From Bacillota bacterium (GTDB lineage Bacteria > Bacillota > Clostridia > Acetivibrionales > DTU013): a stretch of 47,023 bases of DNA. The notes beneath the pieces are model-generated. The model was given only the letters and a program-made list of their open reading frames with translations, was not told the DNA's origin and made no database searches. Position numbers and translations under genes: made by a program. Shown here one piece after another: positions 39,879 through 47,023 of the stretch. Where the stretch lies: assembly GCA_023411575.1 (NCBI GenBank), contig JAEYOP010000035.1, positions 1-47,023 of the forward strand. Reading direction: 5' to 3'. Position 1 is the first letter of the stretch. Each line of letters starts with the position of its first letter.

Positions 39879-41329
39879 TGGAGCTTCAAAACAAAAAACT
39901 GCCGGAAGAGCTGTTTGAGGGCATTCGCAGTGAAGTGCTCGTACAATGGCCCACCGGCGGGGATGTGGATTTCCGAGCGGCGGTGGAATATCACAAGGCC
40001 ATCCCGGAAAGCAAGGTGTTTTCCAAAAAGCTGGCGGCAGCGAAAAAAGCGGGGGACACCTTGATACAGCCCAGAGCCGGGGTTGCCCTGGTAAAGGAGC
40101 ATATTGAACTTTTACAATATTTGCAGGACGTGGGAGAGGCCGATCTGCTGCCGACCACCATTGACAGCTACACAAGGCACAACAGATACCAGGAGGCGGA
40201 AACCGGCATCGCGGAAAGCGTAAAGGAAAACCGGTCCATGCTCAATGGCTTTCCTGCCGTAAACCACGGCGTAGAGGCCTGCAGAAGGGTGAACGAGGCC
40301 CTGAAAACGCCGGTCCAGGTCCGGCACGGCACGCCGGATGCGAGGCTCCTGGCGGAAATCACGATGGCGGGCGGCTTCACCTCCTTTGAGGGCGGCGGAA
40401 TTTCCTATAATATTCCGTACTCCAAGAACAATTCCCTTGAAAGGACCATTTACGACTGGCAGTACGTGGACAGGCTGATCGGGAAATACGAGGAGGCCGG
40501 CGTTTCCATAAACCGCGAGCCCTTCGGTCCGCTGACGGGTACGCTGGTGCCCCCGTGCATATCTCATGCGGTGGCGATTATTGAGAGCATACTGGCTGCG
40601 GAGCAGGGCGTGAAAAACATTACCGTCGGGTACGGACAATGCGGGAACCTGATCCAGGATGCGGCGGCCATCCGGTCCCTGGGGGAATTAACGGAAGAGT
40701 ACCTGAAAAGGTTCGGCTATGAAGAAGTCGCCGTTACCACCGTTTTTCATCAGTGGATGGGCGGCTTTCCCCAGGATGAATCAAAGGCTTACGGCGTGAT
40801 CTCCTGGGGCGCGGCGGCGGCGGTGCTTTCCGGCGCGACGAAGGTGATCGTCAAGTCCATCCACGAGGCCTTCGGCATTCCCACGAAAGAGGCCAATGCG
40901 GCAGGCCTGAAGACAACGAAACAATTGGTGGCCATGCTGCGGGACCAGGAGGTTCCGGCAACCCAGGAGCTTGAGATCGAAACGGAACTGATCCGGATGG
41001 AAACCCGGTGCATCCTGGACCGGCTGTTCGAGCTGGGAGGCGGAGATGCGGCGGAAGGCGCCATAAAAGCCTTTGAAGCCGGGATCATCGACGTGCCCTT
41101 TGCACCCAGCCGTTATAATGCGGGCCGGGCGATCCCGGCCAGGGACAACGAAGGGGCGGTCCGGTTCCTGGAATTCGGCAGCCTGCCGTTCCACGAGGAA
41201 ATCACCGGCTTCCACAGGAAAAGGCTGGAGGAAAGAGCCCGGTTTGAAAGGCGGAATACCGGCTTCCAGATGGTCATCGACGATATTTATGCCATCAGCA
41301 AGGGACGCCTGGTAGGCAGACCCAAATAA
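39878..41329 (+). CDS. glmE: glutamate mutase epsilon (catalytic) subunit
   Basis: A 483-residue TIM-barrel subunit, of normal length. Family blocks visible: QPRAGVALVKEHIELLQYLQ, the substrate/cofactor region VRHGTPDARLLAEITMAGG, GGGISYNIPYSKN, EPFGPLTGTLVPP, and the C-terminal APSRYNAGRAIPARDNEG. It binds glutamate and the adenosyl group while the S subunit supplies B12. ATG overlaps the mutL stop (TGATG). Order glmS-mutL-glmE-mal is that of the classic methylaspartate pathway cluster. Confidence 0.97.
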   Translation: MELQNKKLPEELFEGIRSEVLVQWPTGGDVDFRAAVEYHKAIPESKVFSKKLAAAKKAGDTLIQPRAGVALVKEHIELLQYLQDVGEADLLPTTIDSYTRHNRYQEAETGIAESVKENRSMLNGFPAVNHGVEACRRVNEALKTPVQVRHGTPDARLLAEITMAGGFTSFEGGGISYNIPYSKNNSLERTIYDWQYVDRLIGKYEEAGVSINREPFGPLTGTLVPPCISHAVAIIESILAAEQGVKNITVGYGQCGNLIQDAAAIRSLGELTEEYLKRFGYEEVAVTTVFHQWMGGFPQDESKAYGVISWGAAAAVLSGATKVIVKSIHEAFGIPTKEANAAGLKTTKQLVAMLRDQEVPATQELEIETELIRMETRCILDRLFELGGGDAAEGAIKAFEAGIIDVPFAPSRYNAGRAIPARDNEGAVRFLEFGSLPFHEEITGFHRKRLEERARFERRNTGFQMVIDDIYAISKGRLVGRPK

Positions 41330-41350
41330 CGAATAAAGGAAGTGCGACGG

Positions 41351-42604
41351 ATGAAAATCATAGATGTGATCTGTTCCGCAGGGAAAACCGGTTTTTTCTT
41401 TGACGATCAAAAAGCGATAAAACTCAACGCGGTTGCCGACGGAGCTGCCTACAGGGGCGTTCCGCTGACCGACGGCTTTACGGCGGTGCGGCAGGCGGGC
41501 GAATCCATTTCCGTCATGCTCCTGCTGGAGGACGGTCAAATCGCGTACGGCGACTGCGCCGCAGTCCAGTATTCGGGGGCGGGAGGCCGTGATCCCCTGT
41601 TCCTGGCCAACGATTTCATTCCGGTGATCGAAAGCAGAATCGTTCCATTGCTGAAGGGAAGGGAAATTACCGGCTTTCGGGCCCTTGCGGAAGAAATCGA
41701 CGGATTGTGGGAGGAAAGCGACGGCAAGAAGATTCACACAGCCATCCGCTATGGCGTAACCCAAGCGCTCCTTGACGCGGCGGCCAGAAGCCGGAAAATG
41801 CTTATGGCCGAGGTAGTGGCGGAGGAATACGGCACGGAAGTAGCAGACAGGGAAATCCCCATTTTTACGCAGTCCGGGGACAGCCGGTATGACAACGCCG
41901 ACAAGATGATTTTGAAGGAGGCCTCCGTACTGCCCCACGGATTGATCAATCATGTTAATACGAAGCTGGGACAAAGAGGAGAAATCCTCCTGGAGTATGC
42001 GGGATGGCTGGCGAAAAGGGTGCGGGAACTGAAGCCCGACAGCAGCTATAAGCCCGTGTTGCATCTGGATGTCTACGGCACTATCGGGATGGCTTTCCGG
42101 AATGACTTGAATAAAATGGTCCACTATCTGCACGAGCTTGAAAAAGCGGCCTATCCCTTCAAGCTCAGAATCGAAGGCCCCGTGGACGTAGGGGATAGAG
42201 AAGGGCAGATGCTTGCCCTGAAGGAACTGACGGAAGAAATCGACCGTATGGGGATCAACGTCCAGATCGTAGCGGACGAATGGTGCAATACCTACGAGGA
42301 TATCCGGTATTTCGCCGATAACAGGGCGGGTCATATGATCCAGATCAAGACCCCCGACCTGGGCGGGATCAATAACGTGGCAGAAGCGGTACTTTACTGT
42401 AAACAGAAGGGTGTGGGCGCATACCAGGGCGGCACCTGCAACGAAACGGACCGTTCCGCCCAGGTCTGCACCCATGTGGCCATGGCCGTGAAACCGGACC
42501 AGATCCTGGCGAAGCCCGGCATGGGCGTGGACGAAGGGTTTATGATCGTTTACAACGAAATGCAGCGGATACTGGCCTTCCGGAAGAGGGTAAGGGGCCG
42601 TTAA
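41351..42604 (+). CDS. mal: 3-methylaspartate ammonia-lyase
   Basis: A 417-residue enolase-superfamily enzyme that eliminates ammonia from 3-methylaspartate to give mesaconate. The catalytic bases His196 (SVLPHG) and Lys333 (MIQIKTPDLGG) are each two residues downstream of the C. tetanomorphum His194/Lys331. Metal ligand contexts HLDVYG, RIEGPVD and VADEWCNT are intact. ATG 41351 has AAAGGA upstream; GTG 41342 is too close. It lies 21 bases after glmE. Confidence 0.97.
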   Translation: MKIIDVICSAGKTGFFFDDQKAIKLNAVADGAAYRGVPLTDGFTAVRQAGESISVMLLLEDGQIAYGDCAAVQYSGAGGRDPLFLANDFIPVIESRIVPLLKGREITGFRALAEEIDGLWEESDGKKIHTAIRYGVTQALLDAAARSRKMLMAEVVAEEYGTEVADREIPIFTQSGDSRYDNADKMILKEASVLPHGLINHVNTKLGQRGEILLEYAGWLAKRVRELKPDSSYKPVLHLDVYGTIGMAFRNDLNKMVHYLHELEKAAYPFKLRIEGPVDVGDREGQMLALKELTEEIDRMGINVQIVADEWCNTYEDIRYFADNRAGHMIQIKTPDLGGINNVAEAVLYCKQKGVGAYQGGTCNETDRSAQVCTHVAMAVKPDQILAKPGMGVDEGFMIVYNEMQRILAFRKRVRGR

Positions 42605-42642
42605 CGAGGAAGGCTTATTTCAGAGACCGAAAGTAGAAGGGA

Positions 42643-44016
42643 ATGGGTGATTTGGACGAATTAAGAGTATTATCCCCGACGGCAATCCTGGGATACGGAT
42701 TCCCGGTGGAATCCTTTGAAGAGGGAATGAGCCGCGAGCCGCACGTGATCGCGGTGGACGCGGGCTCCACGGATCCCGGCCCGTACTATCTGGGGGCCGG
42801 AGAATCCTTCACGGACCGGAACGCAGTGAAGAGGGACCTGGATATCATGATCACCGCGGCGCTGAAGGCCGGCATCCCCGTCGTCGTCGGAACGGCGGGC
42901 GGATGCGGCGGAGAGCCCCATCTCCGGTGGAACATCAATATTATCCGGGAGCTTGCCTTTGAAAGAGGCCTTTCGTTTAACATGGCCGTGATTCATGCCG
43001 AAATTTCAAAGGAACTGGTTTTGCAGAGGCTGGAGCAGGGAAGAGTCGTTCCCCTTCATCCCGCGCCTGCGCTGACGAAAGAGGCGCTGGACAGCACGGT
43101 CCGGATCGTCGGACAGATGGGGGTGGAACCGTTTATAAAAGCGCTGGAACCGGACATACAGGTGGTGATTGCCGGAAGAGCCTACGACCCGGCGGTTTTT
43201 GCCGCCCTGGCCGTTCAAAGGGGCTTTGACAAAGGCCTTGCCATTCATATGGGAAAGATACTGGAATGCGCGTGTATTGCGGCAACGCCCGGCAGCGGCA
43301 GCGACTGCATGCTGGGAACACTGCGGAGCGACCATTTTATCGTGGAGGCTCTGAATCCTAAAAGAAAATGCACCACGCTTTCCGTGGCCGCCCACACGCT
43401 TTATGAGAAAACAAATCCGTATCTCCTTCCGGGTCCCGGAGGGGTGCTGGATTTGACGGAAACTGGTTTTGAACAGGTCGGCGACGGAATTGTAAAGGTC
43501 TTTGGGAGCAAATTCGTCCCATCGGAAAAATACATGATCAAGCTGGAAGGGGTCCGAAAGGCCGGCTTCCGGACGGTTTCCATCGCGGGGGCGAGGGACC
43601 CGGTTTTCATCCGCCGGACGGAGGAAATCCTGGAGGGGGTCCGGGCGAGAGTCCGGGACAATTTCAAGGATCAGGGACTGGAGTACCGGCTGGACTTCCG
43701 GATATACGGGAGAGACGGGGTCATGGGTCCGCTGGAACCGGAAAAAGCTCCGCTTTCCCATGAGCTGGGCATCATCATCGAGGCGGTGGCGGATACTCAG
43801 GCGGCGGCCAATACGATCTGCAGCTTTGCCAGGTCCACCATGCTGCACTATGGGTATGAAGGAAGGATCTCCACTGCTGGCAATCTTGCCTTTCCGTTTT
43901 CCCCGTCCGATTTCAAGGCGGGAGAGGTATTCGTCTTCAGCCTGTATCATCTGATGGAGGCTGAAAGTCCGGAGGAGCTTTTTGAGATCGAAAGGATGCA
44001 TTCTTTGGAGGAATGA
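42643..44016 (+). CDS. AtuA-like (DUF1446) protein
   Basis: A 457-residue soluble protein of the acyclic-terpene-utilisation AtuA family. Recognisable blocks: VIAVDAGSTDPGPYYLG, GTAGGCGGEPHL, VIAGRAYDPAVFAAL, and a C-terminal AVADTQAAANTICSF. It lacks the C-terminal extension of the pseudomonad proteins; that function may be supplied by the DUF4387 gene which overlaps its end. The biochemical activity of the family is not established. Its fixed position after mal, and the absence of a recognisable mesaconase in the operon, make a role in converting mesaconate possible. ATG 42643 has GAAGGGA directly against it; TTG 42652, nine bases downstream, is a better-spaced alternative start. Confidence 0.85.
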   Translation: MGDLDELRVLSPTAILGYGFPVESFEEGMSREPHVIAVDAGSTDPGPYYLGAGESFTDRNAVKRDLDIMITAALKAGIPVVVGTAGGCGGEPHLRWNINIIRELAFERGLSFNMAVIHAEISKELVLQRLEQGRVVPLHPAPALTKEALDSTVRIVGQMGVEPFIKALEPDIQVVIAGRAYDPAVFAALAVQRGFDKGLAIHMGKILECACIAATPGSGSDCMLGTLRSDHFIVEALNPKRKCTTLSVAAHTLYEKTNPYLLPGPGGVLDLTETGFEQVGDGIVKVFGSKFVPSEKYMIKLEGVRKAGFRTVSIAGARDPVFIRRTEEILEGVRARVRDNFKDQGLEYRLDFRIYGRDGVMGPLEPEKAPLSHELGIIIEAVADTQAAANTICSFARSTMLHYGYEGRISTAGNLAFPFSPSDFKAGEVFVFSLYHLMEAESPEELFEIERMHSLEE

Positions 44017-44021
44017 AGGAT

Positions 44022-44333
44022 ATGAAGCTTATTGAAGCTGCAAGTGTAATCCGAAGCAAAAATTCGGGCCCGTATGAACTCACCTTCGACATTATATTCA
44101 AGGATTGGGACACCTTCGAAAAGGCGTGCAGGGCAAAGGTGATCAACGCGAAGCTGATCGCGGGCCTTTACGGCATACCCGAGGAAAAGGTCATCACCAT
44201 TGTGGAGTTCAAGCCCGCAAAGGCGATCAAGGCAACGATCGAAAGGCCGATCTGCTCGGGCGACCCCGGCGAAACGGACGTATATGGCGCACAGCAGCAT
44301 GTTCCCCTGTTCCAGGTGGAACTGGGCTTCTAG
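44022..44333 (+). CDS. DUF4387 protein, probable partner of the AtuA-like protein
   Basis: About 103 residues. It begins MKLIEAASVIRSKNSGPYELTFDIIF, the core signature of DUF4387, and ends GAQQHVPLFQVEL. ATG 44022 has GGAGGA nine bases upstream; the earlier ATG 44013 overlaps that site. The gene runs on from the AtuA-like gene (5 bases apart), and the two families habitually co-occur. Enzymatic role unknown. It is the last gene of the operon; the regulator that follows is convergent. Confidence 0.85.
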   Translation: MKLIEAASVIRSKNSGPYELTFDIIFKDWDTFEKACRAKVINAKLIAGLYGIPEEKVITIVEFKPAKAIKATIERPICSGDPGETDVYGAQQHVPLFQVELGF

Positions 44334-44407
44334 GCAGGATCAGAAGTCTTCTAGCCGGGGCTCTCAGCCTTTTAGCGGCCTTCACCCTCAGCCTTCGGCC
44401 GCAGGCC

Positions 44408-44983
44408 CTAGACCCCTTCCGGGTGGTCCTGGAAACGGTTCGGAGTGCTGACCATCAAAAGCTTGACGATCTTGTTGGTATTGTTCTCCCAGTTGTGGGA
44501 CGCGGTGGAGTGGATATGGACCGAATCGTTGGGATAGAGCTCATATCGTTCGCCATTGTAATAATAGGTGAGGATGCCTTCCAGGATATAGATGAATTCT
44601 TCCCCTTCGTGGGTATAGGTAAGAACCGTTTCATCATCTTTTTTGGGATAAACCTCCACAAGCCGCGGAAGCATGGCCTTGTCGCCCAGGTTGTGGGAGA
44701 GGTAGAACTGGATGAAGTTGTCCTTGTCCATCAGCACGACTTCGCGTTCGTAGCTTTTCTGGACAACATTGGTCTGCTCCCTGGTCATGGTGAAAAAGTA
44801 GTTGATATCGACGCCCAGGGCTTTCGAGATGTTGTCGAGGGAATCGATGGCAACGGTGGTGAGACCCCTTTCCAACTGGGACAGAAATCCGACCGACAGA
44901 TTGGTCAGCTGGTTCAGTTCCTTCAGGGTAAGGTTTTTTTCCGCCCTGAGCTTTTTGATCTTCGATCCTATTTCAGAAAACAT
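44408..44983 (-). CDS. XRE-family regulator with C-terminal cupin sensor domain
   Basis: A 191-residue regulator. N-terminal lambda-repressor-type helix-turn-helix (GSKIKKLRAEKNLTLKEL, LSVGFLSQLERG) at residues 1-65, and a cupin-2 domain at about 105-185 (HEGEEFIYILEG, HSTASHNWEN). Such XRE-cupin proteins respond to small organic ligands such as amino acids. ATG 44983 has AGGAGGAG 5 bases upstream; the open frame extends further, but only into the promoter. It is convergent with the hydroxyproline operon and divergent from the aminopeptidase gene, so it may control either or both. Confidence 0.92.
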   Translation of the reverse strand: MFSEIGSKIKKLRAEKNLTLKELNQLTNLSVGFLSQLERGLTTVAIDSLDNISKALGVDINYFFTMTREQTNVVQKSYEREVVLMDKDNFIQFYLSHNLGDKAMLPRLVEVYPKKDDETVLTYTHEGEEFIYILEGILTYYYNGERYELYPNDSVHIHSTASHNWENNTNKIVKLLMVSTPNRFQDHPEGV

Positions 44984-45044
44984 GGTGCTCCTCCTCGCCG
45001 GTGTATTCAGGTGTATTATGGAAATCCGATCCCGGACCGATTCC

Positions 45045-45109
45045 ATTATACCGTACAATTTTACAATTGTGTATACTACTGTTGATTTTAATATTACTTT
45101 TGCTAAAAT
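45045..45109. promoter_or_regulatory. divergent promoters and operator between the XRE-cupin and aminopeptidase genes
   Basis: Leftward: TATAAT (complement of 45045-45050) with a weak -35 TACACA 17 bases away. Rightward: TTGATT (45082-45087), 16 bases, TAAAAT (45104-45109). Between them the heptamer TACAATT is repeated in tandem 8 bases apart (45054-45068), and ACAATTGT (45063-45070) is palindromic. This is a plausible binding site for the XRE-cupin regulator. Confidence 0.55.
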
Positions 45110-45221
45110 AGAATTTAGTAATAATGAATATCTTATAGAAGAGCCGTATGTGCCATAAATGCAGTCAACGCCTGCAACAGTATGGGCTTAAGAATAGAAA
45201 GGACTTTAGGAGGGCAACGAA

Positions 45222-47003
45222 ATGAATGAAAATGAAAAAATTGCAATGCTGCGGGAGCAGATGGAGAAATGCAAGCTGGATACCTACATCGTTCCAAGTC
45301 CCGATCCGCATATGAGCGAATATGTGGCGGAGCACTGGAAGGCGAGAAGCTGGATATCCGGTTTTACCGGTTCTGCGGGAACCTTCGTCGCAACGCCCGG
45401 GGAAAGCTGCCTCTGGACCGACGGGCGCTATTTCATCCAGGCGGAAAAGCAACTGGAAGGGTCCGAAGTAAAGCTGTTCAAAATGAACAATCCCGGAGTG
45501 CCCACCTATATCGAATGGGTTGCCGATAACCTGAAGCAGGGCGAAACAGTAGGCTTTGACGGAAAAACCACCGCCGTCTCCGTATGGAAGGAGCTGGAGA
45601 AGAAGTTTGCCGCCAAAGGCATTCAAATCGACCGAAATCACGATCTGATCGGAGAAATCTGGAAAGACAGGCCGCTCATCCCGGCCACCAAGCTGTTCAA
45701 TCATGAGGTGAAATTTGCCGGCCTGACCGCCGCGGAAAAGCTCGAAAAGGTCCGGGGAGAGATGAAAAAGGCCGGAGCCGATTTTTATCTGATCAGCAGC
45801 CTGGACGATATCGCGTGGCTGTTCAACATCCGGGGGAATGATGTGTCGTTTATCGCCGTTACCATCGCCTATGCCACGGTTTCCATGAAGGACGCCTGCC
45901 TGTTTATCCGGCAGGACAAAGTCCCGGCGGAGGTGAAAGCCGCTTTGGAAGGGAACGGGGTGGAGCTTTGTGCTTACGAGGCGGTGAAGGAAAAGCTGGA
46001 GAAGCTGGAAGCAGAGCAGGCGGTGGCCTTTGATCCGAAGCGGACGAACTGCTGGCTGTATGATTCCATCCCGGCCGGCTGCAAAAAGGTCGAAATCGAT
46101 GAAATCACGACGGCATTGAAAGCGGTCAAAAACGAGGTTGAACTGGAAAATCACCGGCAATGCCAGGTCAGCGACGGACTCGCCATGGTGAAATTCCTCT
46201 TCTGGCTGGAAAAGAACCTGGAAAAGCAGGACGTTACAGAGATAACGGTTGACGAAAAGCTGAAAGAATTCCGGGGTCAGCAGCTCCACAACCTGGGGCT
46301 CGGCTTTGCGACTATTGCGGGATACCGGGAGCACGGGGCCATGATGCACTATTCCGCGACGGAGGAAAGCCGGTATGTGCTGGAGAATAGGGGGCTGATG
46401 GTGCTGGATTCCGGCGGGCAGTACCTGAACGGGACGACGGACATCACCCGCACCGTTGTTTTTGATGAGCTTACGGAGGAAGAAAAGAGGGACTTCACTC
46501 TTGTACTGAAAGCCAACATATCCCTCTCTTCGGCCAAGTTCCTGCACGGGGCGACCGGCTCCAACCTGGATATCCTGGCAAGGAAACCGTTATGGGATGT
46601 GGGGCTGGACTATAAATGCGGCACCGGCCACGGGGTGGGCTACTGCCTGAGCGTGCACGAGGGACCCCAGGGCTTCAGCCAGACGCCCAGCAAGGTCAAG
46701 CTGGAAAAGGGAATGATCCTTACCATAGAGCCCGGCATCTACCGGGAAGGCAAGCACGGCGTCCGGACGGAAAACATGGTGCTGGTGACGGAGGACGAAA
46801 AGAACGAATACGGACAGTTCATGCGGTTCGAGGTCCTATCCCTCTGTCCGATCAGCCTGAAGGCGATCCTTCCGGAAATGCTGACGGAGCAGGAGAAAAA
46901 CTGGCTGAACGACTATCATGAAAAGGTGTATGCCCTTCTCTCGCCCCATCTGGACAGGGAAGAGCAGGAATGGCTGAAGGAAAACACCCGCAAGCTGGAA
47001 TAA
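45222..47003 (+). CDS. pepP: Xaa-Pro aminopeptidase (aminopeptidase P, M24B)
   Basis: A 593-residue metallopeptidase of the long, eukaryote-like aminopeptidase P1 type, with three domains (two creatinase-like N-terminal domains, then the pita-bread catalytic domain from about residue 310). Metal ligands are Asp396 and Asp407 (LDSGG and TTDITRT, 11 apart), His470 (GTGHGVGY), Glu503 (TIEPGIY) and Glu517 (RTENMVL). It removes the N-terminal residue from peptides whose second residue is proline, and possibly hydroxyproline. No signal peptide is seen, so it acts in the cytoplasm on imported peptides. AGGAGG lies 10 bases before the ATG. Its position beside the hydroxyproline operon and the XRE-cupin gene suggests a shared substrate stream. 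Confidence 0.95.
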   Translation: MNENEKIAMLREQMEKCKLDTYIVPSPDPHMSEYVAEHWKARSWISGFTGSAGTFVATPGESCLWTDGRYFIQAEKQLEGSEVKLFKMNNPGVPTYIEWVADNLKQGETVGFDGKTTAVSVWKELEKKFAAKGIQIDRNHDLIGEIWKDRPLIPATKLFNHEVKFAGLTAAEKLEKVRGEMKKAGADFYLISSLDDIAWLFNIRGNDVSFIAVTIAYATVSMKDACLFIRQDKVPAEVKAALEGNGVELCAYEAVKEKLEKLEAEQAVAFDPKRTNCWLYDSIPAGCKKVEIDEITTALKAVKNEVELENHRQCQVSDGLAMVKFLFWLEKNLEKQDVTEITVDEKLKEFRGQQLHNLGLGFATIAGYREHGAMMHYSATEESRYVLENRGLMVLDSGGQYLNGTTDITRTVVFDELTEEEKRDFTLVLKANISLSSAKFLHGATGSNLDILARKPLWDVGLDYKCGTGHGVGYCLSVHEGPQGFSQTPSKVKLEKGMILTIEPGIYREGKHGVRTENMVLVTEDEKNEYGQFMRFEVLSLCPISLKAILPEMLTEQEKNWLNDYHEKVYALLSPHLDREEQEWLKENTRKLE

Positions 47004-47023
47004 AGATTCGAGCAGGGAAAAGC

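Noticed and set aside
44375..44402. GCGGCC/GGCCGC hairpin as terminator between the DUF4387 and XRE-cupin genes
   Set aside because: A six-base stem around a long loop, with no T-run on either strand.

Overview
The window comes from a mid-GC, endospore-forming member of the Firmicutes, most likely class Clostridia. The evidence is the cotJA-cotJB-cotJC spore-coat genes, the dipicolinate synthase pair dpaA-dpaB behind a sigma-K-like promoter, an agr-type peptide signalling locus, strong purine-rich ribosome binding sites, and an oxygen-sensitive glycyl radical enzyme together with B12-dependent glutamate mutase. The species cannot be named from the sequence. I see no plasmid, prophage, transposase or CRISPR array.

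Layout. 1-1180: a LexA-type box at the left edge, one unknown small protein, and two decayed genes. 1180-3766: a three-gene ABC-2 exporter. 3767-5907: a 38-bp tandem repeat and a secreted GH18-like plus leucine-rich-repeat protein. 6088-9048: an antitoxin/Uma2 fusion, a TauE permease and the cotJ operon. 9142-12001: a MarR regulator, a Get3/ArsA-type ATPase and a GtrA protein. 12093-19880: housekeeping and sporulation genes (rpsO, pnp, an M16 protease, dpaAB, a putative ECF S component, a cysteine desulfurase). 19980-20707: a small membrane protein, tRNA-Pro, and a glycosyltransferase pseudogene with its middle deleted. 20814-23576: an agr-like system, agrBD convergent with agrCA. 23787-31892: a CUT1-type ABC importer with a YesM/YesN-type two-component system and a second binding protein.

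The most interesting part is 32148-47003. Behind a good sigma-A promoter lie ten co-directional, tightly packed genes: a RocA-type delta-1-pyrroline-5-carboxylate (P5C) dehydrogenase, a glycyl-radical activating enzyme, a glycyl radical enzyme that I identify as trans-4-hydroxy-L-proline dehydratase (HypD), a P-loop protein fused to an AlaRS-editing-like domain, glutamate mutase S, its MutL partner, glutamate mutase E, methylaspartate ammonia-lyase, an AtuA/DUF1446 protein and a DUF4387 protein. Read in metabolic order this is 4-hydroxyproline -> P5C -> glutamate -> 3-methylaspartate -> mesaconate, with two uncharacterised proteins placed where mesaconate hydration would be needed. A convergent XRE-cupin regulator and a divergent Xaa-Pro aminopeptidase next door suggest that the substrate arrives as proline- or hydroxyproline-containing (collagen-like) peptides. 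The enzyme identities rest on motifs and family recognition. The pathway as a unit, and the roles of the P-loop/AlaRS-like, AtuA-like and DUF4387 proteins, are inference.
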